Source: Chryseobacterium elymi (GTDB taxonomy: Bacteria > Bacteroidota > Bacteroidia > Flavobacteriales > Weeksellaceae). From it: a stretch of DNA of 64,000 nucleotides. Under the pieces are notes generated by a model. It worked only from the letters and a program-made list of their open reading frames with translations, did no database searches and was not told the DNA's origin. The stretch spans positions 62,001 to 126,000 of the forward strand of contig NZ_QNUH01000009.1 in NCBI RefSeq assembly GCF_003385495.1, read 5' to 3'. Position 1 is the first letter of the stretch. Every line of letters starts with the position of its first letter. Shown here in pieces: positions 37,701 to 45,879 of the stretch. The position numbers and the translations under genes are program-made.

Positions 37701-39015
37701 AGTAGTAGTTTCCCGTACAACAGAATTCAGATTGGTTACCGATAACGAGCAGAGAACACCATTAATGATTGCTAACGTACCTTATGGTTCCCAGTTAGTA
37801 GTTAAGTCCGGTGATAAAGTGAAGAAAGGTGATCTTATTGCTAAATGGGATCCATATAACGCGGTAATCATTGCTGAAACTGCTGGTAAAGTAGAATACG
37901 AGGATATCATCCAGGGTATTTCATTCCAGCTTGAAATTGACGAACAGACAGGATTCGAAGAGAAAGTAATTTCTGAATCCAGAAATAAGAAAGCCGTACC
38001 TACTTTAAAAGTGGTAGATTCTAAAGGAGTTGAGCAGAAAGGTTACAACTTACCGGTAGGAGCCCACTTAATGGTAAACGATGGTGAAAAAATTAAGGCT
38101 GGTAAAGTCTTGATCAAGATCCCAAGAAAATCTGCAAAAGCAGGGGATATCACCGGAGGTCTTCCGAGAGTTACCGAATTGTTCGAAGCAAGAAACCCTT
38201 CAAACCCGGCGGTTGTTACTGAAATCGATGGGGTAGTTTCTTACGGAAAAATCAAGAGAGGTAACCGTGAACTTATTGTTGAGGCTAAAACCGGTGAAAG
38301 AAAGATTTACCTTGTAAAACTTTCCAACCAGATCCTTGTTCAGGAGAATGACTTCGTAAGAGCTGGTTCGCCACTTTCTGACGGTTCAATTACTCCGGAT
38401 GATATCTTAAGAATTAAAGGTCCAACTGCGGTTCAGGAATACCTAGTAAACGAAATTCAGGAAGTTTACCGTCTTCAGGGGGTAAAAATCGACGATAAGC
38501 ACTTCGAAATCATCGTAAGACAGATGATGACAAAAGTATCTATCGTAGACGGAGGTGATACTCAGTTCCTTGAAGGTGCATTAGAGCATAAGTTTGACTT
38601 CCTGGAAGAAAACAACAGAGTGTTCGGTCTTAAAGTGGTAACTGAAGCAGGTGATTCTAAAGAATTCAAGCCAGGCCAGATGATTACTGCAAGAGAATTA
38701 AGAGATGAAAACTCTAAGTTGAAGCGTGAAGACCAGGCCTTAGTTGAAGTAAGAGAAGCACTTCCTGCTACAGCAACGCCTGTATTACAGGGTATTACAA
38801 GAGCAGCTCTTCAGACTAAGTCATTCATGTCTGCGGCATCATTCCAGGAAACCACTAAAGTTCTGAACGAAGCAGCTGTGGCTGGTAAAGTAGACTTCTT
38901 AAGTGGTCTTAAAGAAAATGTAATTGTAGGACACAGAATTCCTGCAGGTACAGGTCTTAAAGAATACCAGAATGTAATTGTAGGTTCTAAAAAAGAATTT
39001 GAAGACCTTAACTAA
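34750..39015 (+). CDS. rpoC: DNA-directed RNA polymerase subunit beta'
   Basis: Catalytic subunit of RNA polymerase, 1421 residues. The N-terminal zinc ribbon has Cys63, Cys65, Cys78 and Cys81. The active-site motif [12 protein letters not shown] has magnesium-binding Asp474, Asp476 and Asp478. The second zinc site ([17 protein letters not shown]), bridge/trigger region ([20 protein letters not shown]) and C-terminal [16 protein letters not shown] are present. Complete and in frame; follows rpoB. Confidence 0.98.
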   Translation: MSNKNKSSRFNKITIGLASPESILQESRGEVLKPETINYRTHKPERDGLFCEKIFGPVKDYECACGKYKRIRYKGIVCDRCGVEVTEKKVRRERIGHINLVVPIAHIWYFRSLPNKIGYLLGIPSKKLDMIIYYERYVVIQQGIAKKLDGSDFDNMEFLTEEEYLDIMETLPVENQYLDDSDPNKFIARMGAEAVEDLLKRIDLDALSFDLRHKAHNEGSKQRRTEALKRLNVVEALRGANTRMINRPEWMIMRVLPVIPPELRPLVPLDGGRFATSDLNDLYRRVIIRNNRLKRLLEIKAPEVILRNEKRMLQESVDSLFDNTRKSSAVKSESNRPLKSLSDSLKGKQGRFRQNLLGKRVDYSARSVIVVGPNLQLHECGIPKDMAAELYKPFIIRKLIERGIVKTVKSAKRIIDRKEPVVYDILENVMKGHPVLLNRAPTLHRLGIQAFQPKMIEGKAIQLHPLVTTAFNADFDGDQMAVHLPLGPEAILEAQLLMLGSQNILNPANGSPITVPSQDMVLGLYFMTKELSSTEDMKVKGEGLAFYSPEEAEIAYAEGRVSLNAKVRCRLPVKENGELVTRLIETSVGRILFNQIVPKQSGYINELLTKKSLRNVIGKILADTDFPTTVKFLDAMKDLGYSNAFKGGLSFSLGDIVVPVEKKKMIAQSIEAVDEIRANYNMGLITDTERYNQVIDVWTNTNAGLTEMIMGRMKTDQGGFNSVYMMLDSGARGSKEQIRQLSGMRGLMAKPQKAGSTGAEIIENPILANFKEGLSILEYFISTHGARKGLADTALKTADAGYLTRRLVDVAQDVIVTEDDCGTLRGTEVTALKKNDEIVEKISERILGRVSLHNIYDPETDELITEADQVINEALAKRIEAAGLEFVEVRSPLTCETKKGICAKCYGRNLATGKMIHMGEAVGVIAAQSIGEPGTQLTLRTFHQGGVSTNVSENPSIVARRDGIVELDEVRTITSEDENGNTAEVVVSRTTEFRLVTDNEQRTPLMIANVPYGSQLVVKSGDKVKKGDLIAKWDPYNAVIIAETAGKVEYEDIIQGISFQLEIDEQTGFEEKVISESRNKKAVPTLKVVDSKGVEQKGYNLPVGAHLMVNDGEKIKAGKVLIKIPRKSAKAGDITGGLPRVTELFEARNPSNPAVVTEIDGVVSYGKIKRGNRELIVEAKTGERKIYLVKLSNQILVQENDFVRAGSPLSDGSITPDDILRIKGPTAVQEYLVNEIQEVYRLQGVKIDDKHFEIIVRQMMTKVSIVDGGDTQFLEGALEHKFDFLEENNRVFGLKVVTEAGDSKEFKPGQMITARELRDENSKLKREDQALVEVREALPATATPVLQGITRAALQTKSFMSAASFQETTKVLNEAAVAGKVDFLSGLKENVIVGHRIPAGTGLKEYQNVIVGSKKEFEDLN

Positions 39016-39027
39016 AATTAATGATTT

Positions 39028-39076
39028 GAAATTTGAGGTTTGGATTTATTTTTATATTTTCACAATCTCAAATTTC
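39028..39076 (+). repeat. Inverted repeat between rpoC and the DUF3467 gene
   Basis: GAAATTTGAG (39028-39037) and CTCAAATTTC (39067-39076) are perfect complements with no T run following. It may be an RNA stability element or a weak attenuator. Confidence 0.4.
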
Positions 39077-39102
39077 GAATTTAAAAAACATAATTTATAA
39101 CA

Positions 39103-39408
39103 ATGGACAACAATCAAAATCCTCAAGATGGAAACATCAACATCGAATTAAACGAAATGGTAGCTGCTGGAGTATATGCTAACTTAGCATTGGTAAACCA
39201 CTCTCCATCTGAATTCGTTGTAGATTTCATCCAATTAATGCCAGGTGTACAACAGGCTAAAGTAAGATCAAGAATCATTCTTGCTCCGCTTCACGCTAAG
39301 AGAGTACTTTCTGCTCTTCAACAAAACATCACTAACTACGAGCAGCAATTTGGAGAAATCAAAGAAGTTGAGCCTTTCGTATTAGGAGGTAACAACGTAC
39401 AAGCTTAA
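39103..39408 (+). CDS. DUF3467-family protein
   Basis: 101 residues, MDNNQNPQDGNINIELNEMV, with the core GVYANLALVNHSPSEFVVDF and PGVQQAKVRSRIILAPLHAK typical of DUF3467, a small cytoplasmic family of unknown function. It is regularly seen next to rpoC in flavobacteria, and highly biased codon use suggests strong expression. It shares the rpoBC transcript and ends at a clear terminator. Confidence 0.85.
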   Translation: MDNNQNPQDGNINIELNEMVAAGVYANLALVNHSPSEFVVDFIQLMPGVQQAKVRSRIILAPLHAKRVLSALQQNITNYEQQFGEIKEVEPFVLGGNNVQA

Positions 39409-39430
39409 GATTTTTCTTACAATACATAAG

Positions 39431-39460
39431 AATGCCTCAAATTTATTTGAGGCATTTTTT
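39431..39460 (+). terminator. Terminator of the rpoBC-DUF3467 unit
   Basis: AATGCCTCAAA (39431-39441) pairs perfectly with TTTGAGGCATT (39446-39456), then T run. Confidence 0.85.
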
Positions 39461-39626
39461 ATTCCATATATTTTAGTTGAAAATTGAAGAAACAAGAGAC
39501 AGATTGAATCCGCAGCTTAAGTTGGATCATTGCATTGTTTAAAATTTGTCAATGAATAAACTATTAAGTTTTTATCAGATAACTAAAGAATATTTTTTTT
39601 CTGACTATATCAATAAGCCAATTTTA

Positions 39627-39634
39627 TATATTTG
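39627..39634 (+). promoter_or_regulatory. -7 element of the Crp/Fnr-family gene
   Basis: TATATTTG, an exact match 22 bp before the start codon; the -33 element is unclear. Confidence 0.5.
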
Positions 39635-39656
39635 CTTTTAAAACAATATAGAAGAT

Positions 39657-40307
39657 ATGGTAAATAACCAATTTATCCTTAGCAAATTTGGGTTTTTGGG
39701 TGATGATTTTTTAAATGAGCTGCATGCGAATGCGATTATTACTGAAATAAAGTCAAAAACAGAAATTATAAGGGAAGGACAAAAAAATAAATACGTTCCC
39801 TTCCTCATTAAGGGTTCCATAAAAGTCTTTACCCTCAATGATGGCAGAGAACTGATCTATTACTACATAAAACCCAATGACAGCTGTCTGATGACCTTTT
39901 CCTCTATTTTTACAGATTATACCAGTAGGGTTTACGCTGTTGCAGAAGAAGAATCTGAAGTGATCCTCATTCCTGTTTCTGTTATCCACACTTGGCTGAT
40001 CCGTTTTCCGGAAATCAACAGGGTATTTTATCACGAATATGATAGACGTTTCTCAGATGTTATGAATATGGTGAATGATGCCGTATTCCACAGACTCGAC
40101 AAAAGGGTTTTGAACTATATCCGTCAGCAGATTTCAGTCACAGGAAACAACCCTTTAAAGATTACACATCGTGAAATAGCCAACAATTTGGGTAGTTCTC
40201 GGGAGGTTGTGAGCAGGGTTTTGAAAAAAATTGAAAACGAGGGCGAAATTCTTCAGACTAAAGAAGGGATCAAAATCCTTGTTAATGAAAATGTTAGACC
40301 TGTCTAA
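39657..40307 (+). CDS. Crp/Fnr-family transcriptional regulator
   Basis: 216 residues: an N-terminal cyclic-nucleotide-binding-type beta-roll (about 20-120, with REGQKNKYVPFLIKGSIKVF), a dimerisation helix, and a C-terminal winged helix with recognition segment ITHREIANNLGSSREVVSRV. It lacks the N-terminal cysteine cluster of oxygen-sensing FNR; only one Cys is visible, so a 4Fe-4S sensor is unlikely. Two palindromes of CRP/FNR type lie in the 126 bp between it and the next gene, so it probably controls itself or the five-gene exported redox run downstream. Ligand unknown. Confidence 0.88.
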   Translation: MVNNQFILSKFGFLGDDFLNELHANAIITEIKSKTEIIREGQKNKYVPFLIKGSIKVFTLNDGRELIYYYIKPNDSCLMTFSSIFTDYTSRVYAVAEEESEVILIPVSVIHTWLIRFPEINRVFYHEYDRRFSDVMNMVNDAVFHRLDKRVLNYIRQQISVTGNNPLKITHREIANNLGSSREVVSRVLKKIENEGEILQTKEGIKILVNENVRPV

Positions 40308-40331
40308 TATATAATGTTTTAATTATTCTGT

Positions 40332-40348
40332 TTTTATCATTGATAAAA
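40332..40348 (+). promoter_or_regulatory. Palindromic operator candidate 1
   Basis: TTTTATCATTGATAAAA is a 17-bp palindrome with a single central base, of Crp/Fnr form, 25 bp after the regulator gene. Confidence 0.5.
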
Positions 40349-40360
40349 ACAATTCTTATG

Positions 40361-40405
40361 GTGACTTTTATCACATACTTTTGAATCGATAACTCAATAA
40401 GTTTG
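40361..40405 (+). promoter_or_regulatory. CRP-like site and -7 box before the envelope redox operon
   Basis: GTGACTTTTATCAC (40361-40374) has the form GTGA-N6-TCAC of CRP sites. TAAGTTTG (40398-40405) is a -7 box. The site is centred about 40-44 bp before the expected start of transcription, the class II activator position, and no -33 TTG stands at normal spacing. Confidence 0.55.
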
Positions 40406-40433
40406 TCATATCATAATTTAATTCAAATTGTAT

Positions 40434-41276
40434 ATGACAAAAACTCTCTTATTTTTGTCGGTATTTGCCTCAGGTCTTGTCTCAGCACAGGAAGACCTGC
40501 TAAAAGATATTGACACTCTTAAAACAACTACATCAGCTTCACAGCCAGCTTTTAAAGCCCTGCAGATCGTTACAGGACAATCCACCAAGCTCTCAGCCAA
40601 AAATGAGTGGTACATTATTGTGGCTCACCGTTTCGGAGACATCAGTACAGGGTTTAAAAACTTTTTCGGTCTGGACGATGCTTCTACTAAACTAGGGGTC
40701 ATTTACGGTGTTACAGACGGTATTTCAGTCAGTCTTTCCAGGGAGACAAATATGAAAACATTCGAAGGAGCTGTAAAGTATAAACTTGTAAAACAATCAG
40801 AAAATTTTCCGGCAGAGATTGTAGGTTATAACGTAATGGCTCTAAATACAGACCTGGATAAGGATAATTATCCTCATCTCAGATTCAGTGACAGACTTTC
40901 CTATCTTACACAGGCCTTGATATCAAGAAGATTCAATGATAAGTTTTCTTTACAGCTGACTCCTTCATATATTCATAAAAATCTTTATGATCCGGCCATT
41001 GAAAATAAAAATCAGTTTCTTGCCGGATTGGGTAGTCGTTATAAAATTTCCAAAAGAATTTCTATTAACGCAGAATATTTTGTGAATTTCGATGACCACA
41101 GCTTCTATAAGAATCCTCTGTCACTTGGAATGGATATAGAAACCGGAGGGCATGTTTTCCAGCTTTTATTTTCGAATTCCCAGATCAATTCAGATATTGG
41201 GTATCTTTCCAATGCGGTGGGAAAGTGGGGGAAAGGACAGATTTTCTTTGGGTTTAACCTTTACAGAGTTTTTTAA
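40434..41276 (+). CDS. DUF5777-like outer membrane beta-barrel protein
   Basis: 280 residues from ATG 40434; a TTG two codons earlier is less likely. The signal peptide ends near LVSAQ. The rest alternates hydrophobic and polar residues with many aromatics (EWYIIVAHRFGDISTGFKNF, GQIFFGFNLYRVF) and ends in phenylalanine, as outer membrane barrels do. The character fits DUF5777, a Bacteroidota family of unknown function. First gene of a five-gene exported run; the cytochrome gene starts 1 bp after its stop. A role as an outer membrane partner for the following redox proteins is inferred. Confidence 0.7.
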   Translation: MTKTLLFLSVFASGLVSAQEDLLKDIDTLKTTTSASQPAFKALQIVTGQSTKLSAKNEWYIIVAHRFGDISTGFKNFFGLDDASTKLGVIYGVTDGISVSLSRETNMKTFEGAVKYKLVKQSENFPAEIVGYNVMALNTDLDKDNYPHLRFSDRLSYLTQALISRRFNDKFSLQLTPSYIHKNLYDPAIENKNQFLAGLGSRYKISKRISINAEYFVNFDDHSFYKNPLSLGMDIETGGHVFQLLFSNSQINSDIGYLSNAVGKWGKGQIFFGFNLYRVF

Positions 41277-41277
41277 G

Positions 41278-41619
41278 ATGAAAAAAATACTATACCTATT
41301 ATCATCAGCCGCCATGTTTATTGCTTGTGACAGCAGGACCTATGAAGAGATTTCAGATAATACTCCAATCACAGCGACTGTAAAATATAATTCCGACGTA
41401 AAATCAATTGTTGACAATAACTGTATTGGATGCCATGCTGCGGGAAGCTTTAAGCCTCTTACAACCTATACAGATGTAAAAAACAATATTGATGGTATCC
41501 TCAACAGGATACAAAGACCCAATGGAGACCCCGGAAAAATGCCACAGGGTGGCTCCTTATCTCAGACACAGATTAACACCTTTATAAAATGGAAAGCCGA
41601 CGGGCTCGCTGAAAATTAA
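41278..41619 (+). CDS. c-type cytochrome lipoprotein
   Basis: 113 residues from ATG 41278; the frame opens upstream at 41152 inside the previous gene. MKKILYLLSSAAMFIAC is a lipoprotein signal with Cys17 as lipid site. A single haem-attachment motif, NNCIGCHAAG, has Cys49, Cys52 and His53, and Met88 (GKMPQGG) is the likely sixth ligand. It is a small membrane-anchored electron carrier in the periplasm or at the surface. Tight spacing to its neighbours (1 and 11 bp) puts it in the operon behind the Crp/Fnr-type site. Confidence 0.85.
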   Translation: MKKILYLLSSAAMFIACDSRTYEEISDNTPITATVKYNSDVKSIVDNNCIGCHAAGSFKPLTTYTDVKNNIDGILNRIQRPNGDPGKMPQGGSLSQTQINTFIKWKADGLAEN

Positions 41620-41630
41620 AAATATTTGAT

Positions 41631-42176
41631 ATGAAAAAATTAGTATTAATAAGCAGTATACTGTTTTTTGCAGGCTTTGTTTCAGCCCAGAAATACAGTT
41701 CCAAAACAGGTAGCGTAATCTTTGAGGCATCCGTTCCGCTGTTCGAAGATGTGTATGCTAAGGATGATAATAATGTTGTTATTCTGAATGCGGACAATGG
41801 GGAAATGGCTTCCGTTTCGGTGGTAAAAAACTTTCATTTTAAAACCAAACTAATGGAAGAACATTTCAATGAAAGCTATGCAGAAACGGCAAAATATCCC
41901 AAAGCAACCTTCAAAGGAAAGATTGTGAATTTTGATAAAACAAAACTTACAGCTTCACCGCAGAAATATACCGTTCAGGGCACCCTGAATTTTCATGGAG
42001 TAGATAAAGTCGTTTCTTCCACAGCTACCATTTACAGTAAAGACGGGAAAATCTACATGCAGGGAAGTTTTGTGGCAAAACCTGCCGATCACAAAGTGAC
42101 TATCCCAAAAGTAGTAACCAAAAAGATCGCTGAAAGTGTCAATGTAGAATACAATTATGTAATGACAAAACAATGA
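41631..42176 (+). CDS. YceI-family periplasmic protein
   Basis: 181 residues with signal peptide (cleavage near FVSAQ) and the YceI lipocalin-like pattern: KTGSVIFEASVP at the start, then KFPKAT-type AETAKYPKATFKGKI and VQGTLNFHGVDKVV. YceI proteins bind long isoprenoids such as ubiquinone precursors in known structures and are often encoded beside cytochromes. That supports a quinone-linked or stress role here by inference. Its end overlaps the start of the ankyrin gene (ATGA). Confidence 0.8.
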   Translation: MKKLVLISSILFFAGFVSAQKYSSKTGSVIFEASVPLFEDVYAKDDNNVVILNADNGEMASVSVVKNFHFKTKLMEEHFNESYAETAKYPKATFKGKIVNFDKTKLTASPQKYTVQGTLNFHGVDKVVSSTATIYSKDGKIYMQGSFVAKPADHKVTIPKVVTKKIAESVNVEYNYVMTKQ

Positions 42177-42697
42177 GAAATTTAATCTTAGCATTAGGAC
42201 TATTTCTGAGCTCATGGTTATCTGCTCAGGAAAAGGCAAAATCAATATTTGATATTGCCAGAAGCGGAACAGTGCCAGAAGTGCAGCAGCTGATGAAACA
42301 AAATCCGGATGTTATTAATCAAGTTAACGAAAACGGATTTTCCCCACTTATTTTAGCCTGTTACAGAGGAAATGTAAGCGTTGCTGATTTTCTGATTGAC
42401 AACGTAAAAGATGTCAATTATAAAAGTCGTGAAGGAACAGCATTAGCCGGTCTTGCTATAAAATACAATAAAGATCTGGTAGAACACCTGCTAAAGAAAA
42501 AAGCAGATCCCAATATTGCCGACGCTACTGGATATACTCCTTTATTCTGGGCAGTAAAATCCGGAAATAAAGATCTGATAGAGCAACTGCTTAAATATAA
42601 AGCAGATAAAACCAGGAAAGATTCAATGGGAATGACGCCTTTTGAATATGCATTACAAACCAATAACAAAGAAATTATTAATCTCTTAAAAAATTGA
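42173..42697 (+). CDS. Exported ankyrin-repeat protein
   Basis: 174 residues: signal peptide (MRNLILALGLFLSSWLSAQ) and about four ankyrin repeats (NGFSPLILACYRGNVSVADF, EGTALAGLAIKYNKDLVEHL, TGYTPLFWAVKSGNKDLIEQ, MGMTPFEYALQTNNKEIINL). Exported ankyrin proteins are protein-protein scaffolds; some work with periplasmic catalase. It overlaps the YceI gene by four bases and is 1 bp from the DOMON gene, so it is translationally tied to the redox operon. Partner unknown. Confidence 0.85.
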   Translation: MRNLILALGLFLSSWLSAQEKAKSIFDIARSGTVPEVQQLMKQNPDVINQVNENGFSPLILACYRGNVSVADFLIDNVKDVNYKSREGTALAGLAIKYNKDLVEHLLKKKADPNIADATGYTPLFWAVKSGNKDLIEQLLKYKADKTRKDSMGMTPFEYALQTNNKEIINLLKN

Positions 42698-42698
42698 T

Positions 42699-43448
42699 AT
42701 GAAAAAAACTTTACTAGCGCTTAGCGTACTTCTTGCCAACTTTGCATTGGCGCAGTTTTCGTCTGGAACGGTAAATTTACCGAATACAGCCATGACGGTG
42801 AAATTAGACACAACTCCTACCGGGGTAACGATCACAGTAACAGGTGACAGCAACTCTATGTTGGGGATTGGTTTTGGAACTACAGGGATGGCTGCTGGTG
42901 CAGATGGCTTTATTTATAACTCTTCTGCCAATAGAGACTATTCGTTCAGTGGAGTTCCTAATCCACCTTCGGCCGATGTTTCTCAGGACTGGACAGAAAC
43001 TTCCAATACCATTTCGGGATCCACAAGGACTGTAGTAGCAACAAGATCTCTTACCGGAGGATCCGGAGATTTTGCCATTGCTAATGCAGCAGGAACAATT
43101 AATATTTTCTATTCCAGAAAAAGCGGAGGGACTTCATTAGGGTACCACGATGCAGGAAGAGGATATGCATCATTAACAATGACCGCCTCTTCTTTATCAA
43201 CCAACGAAATTGCGGCCAATAGCAAAAAGGTAAATCTTTACCCAAATCCTGCTAAAGCAGCAGTGAATTTTAGAAACTCTGATAAAATAAAGTCTATTGA
43301 TATCTACGAAGCAACAGGAAGAAAAGTAAAATCAGTAAAACCTGAAGGTGAAAGCATCAGTGTTGAAGATCTGAGATCAGGAAGTTATTATCTTGAAATT
43401 CAGCTTAAGGATGGAACTACATCTTATGAAAAACTGATTAAAGAATAA
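42699..43448 (+). CDS. DOMON-like secreted protein with T9SS tail
   Basis: 249 residues. Signal peptide about 1-19. Residues 25-162 resemble a DOMON fold: SMLGIGFGTTGM with Met64, then ADGFIYN, a TRSL strand, and SLGYHDAGRG with His150. Met and His at these places bind b-type haem in the cytochrome domain of cellobiose dehydrogenase, so haem binding is possible but unproven. Residues 178-249 form a type A T9SS sorting domain (NLYPNPAKAAVNFRN ... YEKLIKE), predicting secretion and surface attachment. Last gene of the five-gene run, followed by a terminator. It would be the outermost carrier if the operon moves electrons. Confidence 0.65.
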   Translation: MKKTLLALSVLLANFALAQFSSGTVNLPNTAMTVKLDTTPTGVTITVTGDSNSMLGIGFGTTGMAAGADGFIYNSSANRDYSFSGVPNPPSADVSQDWTETSNTISGSTRTVVATRSLTGGSGDFAIANAAGTINIFYSRKSGGTSLGYHDAGRGYASLTMTASSLSTNEIAANSKKVNLYPNPAKAAVNFRNSDKIKSIDIYEATGRKVKSVKPEGESISVEDLRSGSYYLEIQLKDGTTSYEKLIKE

Positions 43449-43485
43449 ATTTCCGGAAAAACATACCTGAATATTTTTTTTAACA

Positions 43486-43519
43486 GATACCTCTGACCTT
43501 TCAGGGGTATCATTTTTTT
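43486..43519 (+). terminator. Terminator of the envelope redox operon
   Basis: GATACCTCTGA (43486-43496) pairs with TCAGGGGTATC (43501-43511) including one T-G pair, then T run. Confidence 0.8.
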
Positions 43520-43557
43520 CTTAAAGTACCAATTCCAGTGAGATAGCTGTAAATTCA

Positions 43558-43565
43558 TATATTTG
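43558..43565 (+). promoter_or_regulatory. -7 element before the GNAT gene
   Basis: TATATTTG, exact match, 58 bp before the start codon. No clear -33. Confidence 0.45.
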
Positions 43566-43622
43566 TATATATCCCAATTCTTAACAAAAAGTAGGTTCTA
43601 AACCTTATAATTTTAAACATCA

Positions 43623-44468
43623 ATGGAATTCAAAACCTTAGCAAATATAACTGTAGATGAGTTGTTATCGGTATTCAATCATTCATTTTCTGATTATGTT
43701 GTTCCTTTTCACTTAACAAAAGAGGTGCTTATCTCAAAAATTGCTGCAGAGAAATTAAATATGAGTTTATCTGCAGGAGCCTTTGAAGAAGGAAAACTTG
43801 TGGGTTTTATTCTCCAGTCTGAAAAAAATGAAAATGGAGAAAAAATCATCTACAATGGTGGAACAGGAGTGGTTCCGGCAAGCAGAGGAAAGGGACTGGT
43901 GAGAAAAATGTATGATTTTATCATCCCTGTTTTAAAAGAACGAAATGCCAATACTTTACTTCTTGAAGTGATTGAAGGAAATCATAATGCAATCAGGGCA
44001 TATGAAAATTTAGGGTTTACTATTGTCCGAAGATTGCTTTGTTTTAATGGAAGTATTCAACAAGGAAAAGAAAACGATGAGATTGCCATACGTGAGTTAA
44101 AAGACTTTCAATGGGATGTGCTGTGCTCTTTCTGGGATGTTGAACCTTCATGGCAGGGATCTGTTTTCGTATTGAAACCGATGCCGGAAAATTATTTGAC
44201 TTTAGGGGCTTATGACGAGAATACATTGGTTGGATATATTGTGTATAATCCTGCAGCTAAAAAAATATATCAGTTTGCAGTAGACAAAAATTATAGAAAT
44301 CAGGGAATTGGTACAAAGCTTTTTAATGCGATTAAAGAAAAAAATGGCGGACAAGCTATAGCATTGAACAATGTAGACGATTCCTCAGAAAATACAAGCA
44401 GGTTTCTTAGTGAAAGAATAGGACTAAACAATTGGTTATCACAGTTTGAAATGAAAAGACCTATTTAA
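43623..44468 (+). CDS. Double GNAT-family N-acetyltransferase
   Basis: 281 residues with two GNAT domains in tandem. The first (about 1-145) has the acetyl-CoA loop VVPASRGKGLVRKMY; the second (about 150-281) has VDKNYRNQGIGTKLF. Both loops keep the R/Q-x-x-G-x-G/A form, so both may bind cofactor. The acceptor substrate cannot be told. Monocistronic between the redox operon and the phosphodiesterase gene. Confidence 0.85.
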   Translation: MEFKTLANITVDELLSVFNHSFSDYVVPFHLTKEVLISKIAAEKLNMSLSAGAFEEGKLVGFILQSEKNENGEKIIYNGGTGVVPASRGKGLVRKMYDFIIPVLKERNANTLLLEVIEGNHNAIRAYENLGFTIVRRLLCFNGSIQQGKENDEIAIRELKDFQWDVLCSFWDVEPSWQGSVFVLKPMPENYLTLGAYDENTLVGYIVYNPAAKKIYQFAVDKNYRNQGIGTKLFNAIKEKNGGQAIALNNVDDSSENTSRFLSERIGLNNWLSQFEMKRPI

Positions 44469-44552
44469 TGAACTTTAATTTTGATTCAAAAAAAATAATA
44501 GGTTTTAATATACTTTTAATCTCTTAAACTTTTCAGGCAGAAGTATAGGATG

Positions 44553-44560
44553 TAACTTTG
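44553..44560 (+). promoter_or_regulatory. -7 element before the phosphodiesterase gene
   Basis: TAACTTTG matches TAnnTTTG, 16 bp before the start codon. Confidence 0.45.
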
Positions 44561-44576
44561 CCGAAAATTTAAAATA

Positions 44577-45860
44577 ATGAAGCGAGGAATCCATTTTTTA
44601 CTGATGCTCATTTCCTTTACGGCATTTGCGCAGGAGGTAAATATTGATACTGCCCAGGTGGCTATCCCGGGAAGACAAAACGGTACAGAAGCACAGTCAA
44701 AACCCTATGTAATTATGATATCTGCAGACGGTTTCCGGTATGACTATGCCCGGAAGTATAACGCTGAAAACCTTTTGAAACTTGCTCATGACGGTGTAAA
44801 GGCTGAAGCGATGATTCCGAGTTATCCAAGTATTACTTTTCCTAACCACTGGAGCTTAATCACCGGACTTTATCCTTCACATCATGGCCTGATCGATAAC
44901 TTTTTCTATGATTATAAGAGAAATGAAGCTTATGCCATGAGCAATAAGAAAAATGCTGAAGACGGAAGCTGGTATGGAGGAACTCCGCTTTGGGGACTCG
45001 CTGAAAAACAGGGAATGGTGTCAGCTTCTTTAATGTGGGTAGGATCTGCCAGTGATGCCGGAGGAATAAGACCTACTTATTATTATCCTTACCACGAGAA
45101 ATTCACTCCTTCTGAAAAAGTAGAAAAAGTAGTAAACTGGCTGAAATTACCGGAAGATAAAAGACCACACTTTATTTCATTATATTTCCCGGAAGTAGAT
45201 GGAAGCGGACATCATCATGGACCGGATACCAAAGAAACAGAAAAGGCTGTTCATTTGATTGATAGCGCAATTGGAGAGCTTGTTCAGAAAGTCAATAACC
45301 TAGGGCTGGAAAATGTCAACTTTATTTTTGTTTCCGATCACGGAATGATCAAAGTAGATGGGAGAGCACCCTTGGAAATTCCGGCAGCTCTTTTTGATAA
45401 AAACAGATTCGATTTTTATAATTCTCAAACCCTTTTAAGAGTATATGTTAAAAATCAGCATGAGGTAAAAACAGTTTACAAAGAATTAAAAGCTCATAAA
45501 ACAGATGATTACGAAGTATATCTTGATAAAAAACTGCCCAAATACCTGCATTTTGCTACCAAAGATGATAAGTATGATAGAATAGGGCAGATCCTTCTGA
45601 TCCCAAAGGCTCCAAAAATATTCTTAGAAAAAGGCAAGAAAACATCTGTTGGAAAGCATGGTTACAATCCTAAAATTGTTCCGGAAATGAAAGCCACATT
45701 CTTTGCCTGGGGACCGGAATTTAAAAATAATCTGGTGATCAGTGAATTTGATAACATCAATGTTTATCCTTTGGTTGCTGAGGTTTTAGGATTAAAGATT
45801 GAGCAGCCTATAGATGGAAAATTGAAGGTTTTGAAAGAAATAGTAAAAGACAGAAAATAA
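44577..45860 (+). CDS. Secreted NPP-type phosphodiesterase (alkaline phosphatase superfamily)
   Basis: Ectonucleotide pyrophosphatase/phosphodiesterase-like enzyme, 427 residues with signal peptide (ends near TAFAQ). Metal and active-site features: Asp51 (ISADGFRYDY), nucleophile Thr87 in SITFPNHWSLITGLYPSHHG, Asn90, the VDGSGHHHGPDT metal segment, and FVSDHGM with Asp-His ligands. Length is that of bacterial NPPs. It likely cleaves nucleotide or phospholipid phosphodiesters in the periplasm. A YD-like exported protein follows 19 bp later, possibly in the same operon. Confidence 0.88.
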   Translation: MKRGIHFLLMLISFTAFAQEVNIDTAQVAIPGRQNGTEAQSKPYVIMISADGFRYDYARKYNAENLLKLAHDGVKAEAMIPSYPSITFPNHWSLITGLYPSHHGLIDNFFYDYKRNEAYAMSNKKNAEDGSWYGGTPLWGLAEKQGMVSASLMWVGSASDAGGIRPTYYYPYHEKFTPSEKVEKVVNWLKLPEDKRPHFISLYFPEVDGSGHHHGPDTKETEKAVHLIDSAIGELVQKVNNLGLENVNFIFVSDHGMIKVDGRAPLEIPAALFDKNRFDFYNSQTLLRVYVKNQHEVKTVYKELKAHKTDDYEVYLDKKLPKYLHFATKDDKYDRIGQILLIPKAPKIFLEKGKKTSVGKHGYNPKIVPEMKATFFAWGPEFKNNLVISEFDNINVYPLVAEVLGLKIEQPIDGKLKVLKEIVKDRK

Positions 45861-45879
45861 GAAAAACTTTAAAAATTAA

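Noticed and set aside
39657..40307. True oxygen-sensing FNR
   Set aside because: The cysteine cluster needed for a 4Fe-4S centre is missing; only the general Crp/Fnr family is supported.
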